Shown piece after piece: positions 37,673-49,600 of a DNA stretch of 64,000 nt (position 1 is the first letter of the stretch; every line of letters begins with the position of its first letter). The stretch is from CAZGKW01 sp964526295 (GTDB taxonomy: Bacteria > Planctomycetota > Phycisphaerae > FEN-1346): positions 23,764-87,763 of the forward strand of contig CAZGKW010000018.1 in NCBI GenBank assembly GCA_964526295.1, given 5' to 3'. The position numbers were made by a program, and so were the translations under genes. The notes beneath the pieces were generated by a model. That model saw nothing but the letters and a program-made list of their open reading frames with translations. It had not been told where the DNA came from and ran no database searches.

Positions 37673-40600
37673 GGCTCGTCCATCTCGCTGCTCGGGGCGG
37701 GGATCGGCGCCAGTTCCATCTGGAGGTCGTCGGCCCCCTCGTCGACGCCGGTCGCGCCTTCGTCGTCCCCGTCGGTGTCGGCATCGGCCTCGTCGCCGAC
37801 GGCTTCGTGTTCGACGAGCAGGCCGCGTTTCAGCATGCGGGCGTCACGGATGGGCGGCCTCGCGTTCCTTCTCAAGGGGGCCGGATACAGGATGTCGCCG
37901 GCACGGAACTCGCGGGCCTTGCCCTCTTCCATGGACCGCAGCTCGTTGAGCCGCTCCAGCTCCCGCTCGCTCGTGCGGTCGCTGTCGGCGACGGTACGGA
38001 TGACGGTAGGAGTCATGATGATGAGCAGTTCTCGGCGCTCCTTGGATTTGCTGGTCCGCTTGAAGAGCGGCCCCAAGACCGGCAGGTCGCCGAAGAACGG
38101 GACCTTGCTCTCGGTCGAGGACTCCTGGGTGGTGATCAGGCCGCCGATGACGATCGTGTGCCCGTCCTGCACGGTGATGGTGGTGAACGCCTCGCGGGTG
38201 TCGACGATGATGGCGTTGACGCCTTCGCTGATCTCGACAGTGCTCTCGGCGATGGAGCTGATCTGGGGCTGGATCTCCATCCGGACGGTCCCGTCGGGGT
38301 TGATCCGCGGCACGACCAGCAGCTCGATGGCCACGTTCTCGTACTGGATGGTGTTGATGGTCGTGCCCTCTTCGGTGACGCGGCTGTTGGTGATGAACGG
38401 CACGCGCTGGCCGACCGTGATGCGGCCCTCTTGGTTGTCGGCAGTCAGGATGGAGGGGCGGCTGAGGACCTCCAGGCGCCCTTGAGTCTGGAGGGCCCGG
38501 AGGAACACGCCGAAGTCCATCCCCGTCACCGAAACGCTGAAACCCGTCGTGCCGAACAGGGCCTCCGGGCCGAACGTCGTGTCGACAGTGAACGTCTTGT
38601 CGTCGTCGGAGCCGAAGTCGCCCGTCAGGTTCCAGTCGACGCCGAGGTCGATGTCGTCGTCGAGGCGCACTTCGGCCAGGAGGACCTGGATGAGGACCTG
38701 CGGCGGAGGGGTGTCCAGCTCGCGGATGATGTCGACGACCGTGTTGAAGTAGCGGGGGCTGGCCGAGATGAGCAGGGCGTTGGTGTTCTCCTCGGCGACG
38801 ACCGCCACCTCGTGCTCCAGGAGCCGCTGGGCGGCGCCGAGCCCTTCCTGGCCAAGCGCCGCTTCGAGGCGGGCCCGCTCCTGGTCGAGGAAGTTCCGCA
38901 GCGTCGCCTCGACGCCGGGGGCCTGGGCGTTCCGGAGGCGGTAGATCTGAGTCATCCGCTCCTGGGCCGGGCTGGTGTCCAGCTCCTGGCAAATGTCGAG
39001 CACGAGGTCGGCATAGTGCTTCGTGCCGCCAACGAGGAGGCTGTTGGTCCGCACGTCGACGGTGAGGGTGAGGGCGTACTGCTCGGCGCTTCCGAGTGTC
39101 GCCCCCATGCCGTCGGCCTCCACCCCCACCAGGCGGTAGTTCACGGCCCGGCCCTCTCCTGCCGCGCCCTCCAGGCGGAAAAGTTGCCCCAGGAGGTCGG
39201 CCATCTGCTGGGCGTCGGCGTTCTGGCACGTGTAGACGCGGATCTCGGCGAACCGCGGGCTGACCGAATCGAGCGACGCCACCAGGCTCTCCAGCAGCGG
39301 CATGCTCGTCTGGGGCGCCAGGCAGATCAGCGAGTTCGTCCGCCGGTCCGGGGTGATGACGACGCCTTCCTGGAGGGCGCTGGCAACCAGCTCCTCGCCG
39401 TCCTCGGTCCGGCCGACGAACTGAAGCACCGTCTGGCGGTTCGCCCCCTGGCCGGTCGGCGATTCCGGCTTGTTCGTCAGCGACGTCGTCAGCAGATCGG
39501 CCAGCTCCTCGGCATCGGCGTTCTGGAGCTGGAGGATGCGGATCTCCGTCACCTGCGTCACGGCGTCGGTGTCGAGCCGGCCGACGAGGTCCGAGATGCG
39601 CGCCATGTCGGCGGCACCGGCCGAGATGACGACGGCGTTGATCCGCTCGTCGACGCTCACGCCGACGCCCTCGATGCCCTCGGCCTGGAACAGGTTCGTC
39701 AGCGTCGTGGCCACCTGGGCCGCATCGGCCTTGTCGAGGACGAAGACCCGTGTGCGGTCGCCGGGCCGCTCGTGCTCGCGGTCGAGGCGGGCGATCATCG
39801 ACTCGGCCAGGCGCATGTCGTCGGGGCTGGCGCCGAGGATGAGGGCGTTGGCCCGCGGGTCGGCGATGATCGTCACGGGCCGCTCTTCGCCCTCGCGGAC
39901 CACCCGCTGGGCGAAGAGCTCCTCCAGCACGGGCTGGAGCGCGGCCGCCGTCGCCGACTTCAGCTCGAAGACGCGGAATTCGCTGGCGGCGGTCACGTCG
40001 GAGGCGTCGAGCCGCTTCAGCATCTGTTCGACGGCCGCGAAGGCCTCCCGACCCCCGGCGACCAGCAGCGTGTTGGTCCGGGCGTCGGGGATGATGCTGA
40101 CGGCCAGAAGCCGCCCCACCCCGCCGCCGGTCGCCTCCTCGGCGGCCCGCTTCGCATCGAAGAACTGCTCGAGCGTCGGCGCCAGGCGCGTCGCCTCGGC
40201 GTGCTGGAGCGTATACAGGCGGATCGAACCGACCAGCCCGTACGCTTCCTCCGAGTCGACCCGCTTCACGATCGCTTCGATGACGGCGAAGTTTTCCGGG
40301 CTCGCCGAGACGATCAGCACGTTCGTGCGGATGTCGACGGCGAAACCCACCTTCTCGCGGGCCTGAAGGAGGGCGTTGTTCTGGGCCGCCAGAAGGCCCG
40401 GCTTGTACAGGCCGTCGGCGAGCAGGCCCTGGAGCATCGTCGCGACCCGCTGGGCGTCGGCGAACCGGAGCGGGTACATCCGCACGATGCCCTTTGCCAT
40501 GGTCGGCTCGACGTCGACCTTCTCCAGGAGGCCCCGCACGAGCCCCAGGTTCTCCTTGCTGGCCGAGACGACCAGGGCGTTCGCCAGAGCGTCGGCGACG

Positions 40601-43600
40601 ACGTCGACCCGGTCCTGAGGCAGGGGCTGGGCGCCCGGTGGCGTCATGGCCTCAAGCCGGGCGGTGAAGATCTCTTCGATCATCGGCCCAACCACGCCCG
40701 CATCGTTGTGCAGGAGCGGGACCACCACGAGTTGCACCGCCGGGTCCACCAGCTCGACGTCGAGCTTGGCCAGCAGGCCCTCGATGACCCGCGAGTCGTC
40801 GGCCCCGGCCGCGACGAGCAGGCTGTTAGTCCGAAGGTCCGGCAGGATGATCGGACGCTGACGCTGGATCTCCGGCGCCCGGGCCGCCTGGTACCGCTGG
40901 TTGAACAGGTTCGTCAGCGTCTGGCTCAGGGTGCCGGCGTTCGTCTTCTCGAGCGGAAAGAGGCGAACCTGGCCCGCCAGGGCCGCCGGGGCGGCATCGA
41001 GCTTCTCGGCCAGCGACTTGGCCAGCTCGTACGCCTCGGGCGACCCGCCGACGATCAGGCTGTTCGACCGCGGGTCGGCCAGAATGAAGGCCCGCAGGGC
41101 CTCCGCCTCGGCCGCACCCAGGCCTTGCAGCCGCTGGACGCGGGCGTCCATCACCTGCTGAAGCGTGGGGGCGAGGGCCTGGGCGTCGGCGTTCGTGAGC
41201 GGCAGGACCTTGATGGCCCGCATCTCGGGCTTCGCGGGGGCGTCCAGCCGCTTCAGCAGCGCGTCGAGGACGCCCAGCGTCGTCTGGCTGCCGGCGATCA
41301 CCAGGGCGTTCGTCCGGGTGTCGACGAGGACGTTGGGCCGGTCGGCATCGCGTATCAGGGCCGCGTTCGGTCCGGCATAGAGGCCGTCCACGACGCCCTT
41401 GATGCGGGTGGCGTCGGCGTTACGAAGCGGGAAGATCTGGACCGAACCGAGTGTCCCGGCCCCGGGAATGTCCATCGTCTTGAGGACGTCCTCGATCAAA
41501 GGGATCAAATCGCTCCGGGCCGCCACGATCAGGATATTCGTCGCCGGGTCGGCCTGGATCGTCAGGGCCGGGCGGACCTTCGGGAAGCGGGTCGTGCTGC
41601 CGCCGTCCTCATCGCTCGTCCGGAGCCGCGTCACGTGGGTCCGCAGACCCTCCGTGCCGGGTTCGGCCGCGGCCTCGCCGAAGACCGACTGGAGCAGCGG
41701 CACCAAGCGCTCGGCGCTGGCGTGCTTGAGCCTGTAGAGGCGGACCTCCGTGACGACCCGCCCCACCGTCCGGTCCAGGTCGTGGACGATCAGCTCGGCC
41801 AGCGCCAGCGTCTCCTCGACGCCCGAGAGGAACACCGTGTTGGTCCGCGAGTCGGCCGTCGCGTTCAGGACGTTGACCAGCGCCTTGCCGCTGACGGTCT
41901 CGGGCTCGGCCTCACCGGCGACGCTGGAGCCGGGCTTGCCGGCCAGGGCCTTGCCCTGGGTGAAGATGTCGTCGAGGACCTGGACGACGGACTCGGCGTC
42001 GGCGCTCTTGAGGTGGATGATGCGGACCTTGGCCCCCTCGGCCAGGGGCACGCGGTCCATGGCCGTGACGACCGCCTCGAGGCCGACGAGGTTGTCGGGG
42101 GTGGAGCTCAGGATGAGCGCGTTCATGCCCTGCTGGCCGCTCTGCTCGGGGTCGGACGTGATCTTGATCGGCTTCGTCAGGTCCAGCTCGACGAACTTCT
42201 CCTTGTCGTCGGCACTTCGGACCTTGAGGCGCCGGACCTGCTCCTGGAGGGCACGGGCCTCGTCCGTGACCTGCTGGCCGATGTCGGGTCGGAGCATGTC
42301 CTGGAGGACCGCCGCCAGCCGTGCCGCGTCGGCCCGCTTGAGCTGGACGACCAGGACGTTCGCCTCGGCGTAGGCGGGCGGCTTGTCGAGGGCCTCGACG
42401 ATCTTCTCCACCTCGTCGAAGACCGGCCCCCGGGCCGTGATGATGACCGACCGCGTCCGCTCGTCGGCCTGGACGTTGATGGGCTCGCCGGGACGCTGAC
42501 GTTGGACCTGCTGGAGCATCTGCTGAAGGGCGGGCAGGACCTTCGTCGGCTGGGCGTGCTCCAGCGGGTAGATGCGGAACTCGAGCTGCGGCGAGACCTC
42601 CTCGGCGTCGAGCTGCTTGATGAGCGACTCGACCTCGGGCATCTTCTCCTGCGACGCCGCCACCACCACCGCCCGGGTGTTCGCCAAGGCCGTCACGGTG
42701 ACCTCGTCGGCCGGCACGTCGGGTCGCTGGAGCTGCTGGTAGAGCTGATTGAGGCCCTGGGCGACCTGGGTGTTGAGGGCGTTCTCCAGGGGGAAGACGC
42801 GGACCTCGCGCTTGGCCTTCTCGGCCTCGGCCTCCAGCAGGGCGACCAGCCGCATGATCTCCTCGAAGTCCTCCTCGGAGGCCTTGATGAGGATCGACTG
42901 CTGGGCCGGGATGACGGTCGTCTCGACCTGGCCCGTGGGGCCGGTGCTGCCGACGCCGCCGGCGGGCCCGGCCGGGCCGGCCGGTCCACGGCGTCCGCGG
43001 GGCTGCGTCGACGTGCGGCGGCCGGTCGCTGCGCCGCTGTTGCTCGTGGCCTGGTCGCCGAAGAGCTGGAGGATGGCCTTCTCGACGTTCGTCGGGTCGG
43101 CGTACTGGAGGCGGATGACCCGCATCGTCCCCCGCGACGGCGTCATGGTCTCGACCCGGCTGATCCACTCCGAGACCTGCTGGTACATCGACTGGTTCGT
43201 GGCGAGGACGACGGCGTTGGCACGCTCATCGGCCGAGACGGCCAGCGGGTCGATCCGCCGCCGCTCGCGCTGGGCCGCCTGCTGCTGCTGGCGGTAGAGG
43301 TCCTGGACCATGGCGGCGACGTTGGCGGCCTCCCCGTTTTCGAGGGGGATAATGTAGACGCCGGTGGCGCTGGAGGCGCTGGCCTGGTCGAGGTCACGGG
43401 CCATCGCGACGAGCTTGTCGATCTCCTGGGCCGGCCCGCTCATGACCAGGGCGTTGCTGGCGGCATCGGCCGAGACGACGACCCCCTGCCCCGCGGTCGC
43501 GCCCCGCCCGCCCCGGGCAGCGGTCGTGCCCGTCGCGACGCGCGACAGGACGTTCGCCAGCTCCGTGGCCTGGGCGTACTGGAGAATGAGGAACTCCGTG

Positions 43601-46600
43601 CGGGCCCGGCCGGCGTCCTCGGTGTCGAGCGTCGCCAGGAGCGACTTCACCTTCTCCAGGTTCTCCTCGTTCGCCGTCACGATCAGGCTGTTCGAGAACG
43701 GCTCGGCGACGACCGAGACGGCGTCCTCGGGCGTCACGCGGGCGCCCCGCGGCGGGGCGAACGCCTCCGCCAGAGACGCCGCGATCGACTGGGCCTGCGC
43801 GAACTGAAGCGGCAGGAGCGTCTGCTTCGCCTCGCCGAAGGTGCTCTTCGCGTCGAGGTCCGTCGCCAGCGCCCGGACCTTCTCGAACGTCGGGTCGTCG
43901 GCCCGGACCATCAGCGACCGGGAGTCGCGGTTGGCCTCGATGATGACGTCCCCGGTCTGGGCCCCGCCCCGGCCTCGGGCGCCGCCGCTCGTGCCGCCGA
44001 AGATCCGGCCGAGCATGGCGGCCAGCTCCTCGACGTTCGCGTTCTCCAGGGCGATCGTCCGGACCGGGTACTTCTCGGCCGGGTTGACGTCGACCTGCTC
44101 GAGCAGCGCCGCCACTTGGGCGTGGTCCTCGGCCGTGCCGCGGACGACCACCGTGTTGCTGCTTCGCTCGGCGGTGACGCGGACGCCTTCGCCGGCCCGC
44201 GGGTTGCTCTTCAGGGACGCGAGCAGCGCCTGGGCCACCCCCGCCGCGTCGGCCCACTGCACCTTGTAGACCTGGACGGAGATGTGCTCCTGACCGTGGG
44301 CGGCGTCGAGCTCCTTGAGGACCGCCTCGATCAGGGCGTGGTCCTCAACGGTGGCCGAGACGATGACCCGCCGGGCCGCCTCGTCGCCCGTGATGATCAC
44401 GGGCACCTCGGCGGCGGCCGTTCGGGGCCGGCCCCCGCGAGCCGGGGCGAAGAGCTGCTGGACCGCCTGGACGGTGGTTCCCACCTCGGCGTTCTTCAGG
44501 GCGTACGTCCGGACCTCGCCGCGCGTGCCGACCGCCTCCCGGTCGAGCGTCTCGGCCAGGTTGCGGATCCGCTCGAAGTCCTCCGGGGCGGCCCGGACGA
44601 CGAGGGCCCGCTGCTGGGCGAGGACGGCGATCTCGATCTGCGACCCCCCCGCCGTCGACGTTCCCCGCCGCCCGCGCTGCGCCGTGCCCTGGCCCCCCGC
44701 GAACGCCGCCCGGATCGCCTGCTCCACCTCCGACGGGTCGGCGTGCTTCAGGGTGATGATCTGGTACTGGCCGCGGCCGACCTTCATCTTCTCGACGCGG
44801 CCGACCCACTCGCTGACGCGGTCGTACATCGCCTTGCTGGTCGCCAGGACGATGGCGTTGGCATCGGCGTCGGCCGAGACGGCCAGCGGCTCGATCATCC
44901 GCCCGTCGCGCCGCGCGAGCTGCGATTCCTGGTTGTAGAGGTCGCGGACCATGGCGGCGGCTGTGCTCGCGTCGCCCTTCTCAATGGGGATGATGTAGAC
45001 GCCCGGCAGACCGGCCTGCGAGGCCTGGTCGAGGTCGCGGGCCATCTGGATCAGCCTGTCCAGCTCGCCCGACGGGCCGCTCATCACCAGGGCGTTGCTG
45101 GAGGCGTCGGCGGTGATGACGACGGCTTCGGCGGCCGTGGTCCCCCCGCGTCGGCCGCGGGCCGCACCGCCCGTGCCGCCCGCCACGCGCGACAGGACGT
45201 TCGCCAGGTCGGGCGCCCGGGCGTGCTGGAGGACCAGGAACTCGGTCCGCGCCCCGGCGGCCACCTGTTCGGTGTCGAGCTTCTCCAGCAGCGACCGGAC
45301 CTTGGCCAGGTTCTCGGCGTTGGCCGTCACGAGCAGACTGTTGGAGTACGGCTCGGCCACGACCGTGACGCGGTCGTTCGGGTCGGTCGTCCGGCCGCGA
45401 TCGCTCGCGAACGCCTGGGCGAGCGACGGGGCCACGGCTTCGGCCTTGGCGTATTCCAGGGCGATCAGCGTCTGGGCCAGCTCGCCCGAGAGGGTGTTCG
45501 CGTCGATCTGCATCGCCAGGGCCCGGACGGCCTCGAACGTCTCGTCGTCGGCCCGGACCATGACCATGCGGGCCCGCTGGTCGGCCTCGATGACGGCGCT
45601 CGACTGTCCGCCGGTGGTCCCGCCGCGAGCGGTGCCGCGGCGGCCACGGGTCGATGCCGCCCCGCCCGACCCGAAGACGCGGTTCAAGATGTCGGCGACG
45701 GTCTGCGGGTCGGCGTTCTTGAGCATGATGACCCGGACGGGATAGTCGCCGCCGGGGCGGACGTCCATCTCCTGGATGAGCTGAGCGATCCTGTCGTGGT
45801 CCTCGGGGGTGGCCCGGACGAGGAGGTTGCCGGCTGAACGGTCGGCGGTGACCCGCAGGCCCCCCCGTACCGGTGTCCGCCCGCCGGGCCGCCCGCCCTC
45901 GATGAGCGTTCCCGAAATCGCCTGGGCCACCTCGCCGGCGTCGGCGTATTCGAGCTTGTAGACGCGGAGCACGAACTCCTTTCCCTGCTCCGCCCGGTCG
46001 ATTTCGGCGACCACGTCGGCGATTCGCTGCTGGTCGTCGGGCGTGGCCGACACGATGACCTGGCGTCCCGCCTCGTTGCCGGTGATGACGATGGGCGTGT
46101 CGCCGGGCGCGGCGGCCTGGCCGGGACGGCGCGTCGTGCCGCCGCCCGGCGCGAAGATCTCGCGGAGCGACGCGACGGTCGGTTCGACCTCGGCGTGGGC
46201 CAGCGGGTAGAACCGCACGGCCGTCGTCTGGGAGATCGTCTGGTCGAGCTCCTGGATGAGCGACTCGATCAGGACCATCACGTCGGGCGGGGCCGACACG
46301 ACGACCGAGTTGGTCGCCTTGTTGGCCGTGATATGGATCGGCGCGGGGCCGCCTACCTGCGTCACGCCCGCGCCGCTCTGGAACTCCATGACCTCCTGGG
46401 CGGCGGCCGCCCGGCGGTCCTGCGGCGTGGACTTTCCCCGCGACTGCTGGTTGCCCCGCTGCTGCTGCTGTGGCTGGCTCGGCTGCGCCTGCCTGACGGG
46501 CGGCTTGAACAGGTCGTTCAGGTTCGCCGCCACCTCCTCGGCCTCGGTGTTCTTCAGGGGAAAGACGCGGACCTCGCTGGCCGAGCCGGAAGGCTGGTCG

Positions 46601-49600
46601 AGGACCTTGATGAGCGGCTCGATGATGTCGAAGTCGAGCGGCTTGGCCCGGACGATGAGGCTCCGCGTCCGCTGGTCGGCCGCCACGCTGATGACGGGAG
46701 GCGGCTGCGGCGGGGGCTGGGCCTGCTGGCCGCGCTGATTGCCCCGCTGCTGCTGCGTGCGGATCGGCTTCGGGTTGAAGAGGGCGTCGAGCGTCTGGGC
46801 GACCGCCAGCGGGTCGGCCTGGTGGATTTGGAAGACGCGGAACTCGGCTTCGTCCGGGCCGATCGTCAGCAGCAGCTCGTCGAGGAGCATCTGGATGTGG
46901 TCGAGGTCCTGCCGCGAGCCCGACACGACGAGGGCGTTGGTCCGGGTGTCGACCGAGATCGTGACTTGCTGGGGCTCGGGCCGGGCGGCCCGTGCAGCCG
47001 GCTCGGCCGGAGCGGCGTCGGCCGGCTCGTCGGCTTCCGTTTCGGCCAGCTCGTCCGGCTCGGCGGGGGCCTCGTAGATGGTCGGGGGGGCATCGCCCGG
47101 GGCACCGCTGCCGGCCGAAGCCTGGGGTTTCTCGTGCCCGGGGGCCTTGCCGGAGGAGGACTTCTCAGGGGCGTCGGACCTTGGCGCGGCCGCGCCGCCG
47201 TCCGGCTTCGGCGCCGGTGCCCGCTCGGAGCCGCCGGGGGCCTTCTCGGCCGGGCCGCTCTTCGGCGAGATGCCCTCACCGGGGCGGGGGGGGCCGCCGC
47301 CCGGCTCCGGCGGTGCCGACGCGCCGCCGCCGAGGCCACGGCGAGGCGGGCCGGCCTCCTCCACCACGACGACCTCGCTGTCGGTCATCTGCTGGTAGAT
47401 GCTCTGGAGGACGCGGGCCATCTCGGCCGCCCGCACCCCCGTCAGCGGCATGACGCGGACCTGGAAACTCGACGTCTCGGCCATCTCGTCGAACCGCCCG
47501 ATCAGCGGCCGGATGTCCTTGATCAGGTCCTCGGCCCGGGCGATCACGGTGACGGCGTTGGCGAACTCGTCCGCCTCGATCACCGGCTTGTCGGGGCCCT
47601 TGCGGGACGCGTAGAGCTCGTCGAGGCTCATCGCCACGGTGGACGCATCCGCGTTCTCCAGCCAGAAATACTCCATCTCCATGCCCGGCCGGTCGGGCGC
47701 CTGGTCCAGCGTCTTCAGGACCTGCTCGACCACCGAGAAGTGGTTCGGCGTCGTCGAGACGATCAGGCTGTTCGTCCGCTCGTCGGCGGCGATGCTGAAC
47801 GGCACGGGCGGCACGTCGCGGCGGCTGCCCGACTGCTGTTTTACGATCTCCTGGAACAGGCGGCCGACGGACCTCTCCAGCGAGACGGCGTCGCCGTTCT
47901 GGAGGGCGAAGACGCGGACCTGCGTGGTCCGGACGTCCTGGCCGCTCCCGTCGAGGCGCTTCACCATCGCGACGACGCCGGGCACCTCGTCGGCCGGGCC
48001 GCGCACCAGGACGCTGTTGGAGTTCACCTCGGGCGTGACGGTCACGCGGGCGGCCGATGCGGCCGGCGTCTTGGACCGCCGGCCGCGGGTGCTCCGCGAC
48101 GGGGACGCCCCCTCGGCGGCCAAGGCCGCGTTCACCGCCTCGGCCAGCGTGACGGCCTGGGCGTTCTCCAGCTCGACGATCTCGACGACGATCCGTGCCC
48201 CGGCCCCGACGTCGGCATCGTCGAAGGTCGCGATCAGCTCGTCGGCCAGGGCGATCTTGTCCGCAGGGGCCTGGACGGTGACCGAGTTGGTCGGCGCCAG
48301 GGCCGCCACGCGGACGTCGCCGACCGGCGCCTGCGACCCCCGCCGGCCCGAGCCCGTCGGCTGCGTCTCGGCGAGCATCTGCTCCAGCACGGGCGCGACG
48401 ATCTCGGCGTCGGCGTACTGAAGCCGGTAGGTCTTCGTCCGCGGCCCGGCCCCCTGGACCACCACGTCCTTGAGCATGACGTCGATCAGCTCGAACTGCT
48501 CGGACGTCGCGACGATCATGATCTGGTCGGTCGCCGGGTTGCCCTCGAACCGCGGCTGCGGCTCGTCGGTGTCGGGGGTGCGCCGGCCGCCGCTCTGCTG
48601 GGCGAACAGACGGCCCAGGGAGCGGCCCATCTCGACGACGTCGGAGCCGGGCATGCGAATGGTCTTGACGAGCAGCGTGCCGGGCGCCTCGGCCGTGTCG
48701 AGCCGCTCGACCAGAGACGCGACCTTCTTCACCTCCTCCCGCACGCCCTCGACCAGGAGGCCCTTGTCGTCGGGCGACGGGACGATGGTGACGCGGTCGG
48801 TCACGGTGCTCGCCGGGGGGGTCCGGCCGCGTCCGCGCTGCGACCGGGCCCGCGACGAGGCTGCGGTGGTCGATGGCTGATAGAGCCGGCCGATCGTCTC
48901 GGCGACGGCCGCGGCCGAGGCGTTCTCAAGCTTCAGGATCCTGAGCTCGCGGGCCAAGCCGCCGTCCGACTCGAGCGTCTGGATGACGTTCTCGAGCTGC
49001 TTCATCTCGGTCGCGGGGGCGCGAATCAGAATGGCGTCGCGGCCCGGGGCGGGTTGGATGAAGACCTTCGGCGCCTGGCCGCGCGGCGTCTCGGGAAGCG
49101 TCCCCCGAAGCGTCTCGGCCATCGCCGCCGCGTCCGTACCCTCCCGGAGACTCACGATCCGCGTCGGCAGGACGTCGTCAGGGTCCTGGACGTCGAGCGA
49201 CCGGATGAGCTTCTGGGCCAGATCGAGTTTCTCGGCGGTCCCCTGGACGACGACGCTCATCGCTTCGTCCATGCCGACGACGCGGGTCTGGCCTTGGGTC
49301 ACGGATGCGGTCGACCGCCCCCGCCGGCCGCGCGATCGCGACGGCTGGACGCCCTGCTCCGCCAACATCGTCGAGAGGACCTCCGCGATGCGGGTCGGCT
49401 GCGCGTACTGGAGCTTGAAGGTCCGGGTCTTGGCGGCCAGCTCGACCTCGGCCTTCAGCTTCTCGACGAGCCCGTCGATGATCTCGAACTGGGCGGCGGT
49501 GGCGGCCACGAGGAGCTGGTTGGAGCCGCTGTCGGCCTCGAACCGCGGCTCGGGGCCGCTCCTGGCCTGACCGTCCTGCTGCTCGAAGAGGTCCTCGAGG

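Noticed and set aside
37807..45837. Plus-strand open frame of 2,676 residues opposite the secretin gene
   Set aside because: It is the antisense shadow of the GC-rich secretin frame. It has no ribosome site, no domain and low-complexity Arg/Gly/Asp/Leu composition that mirrors codon bias.
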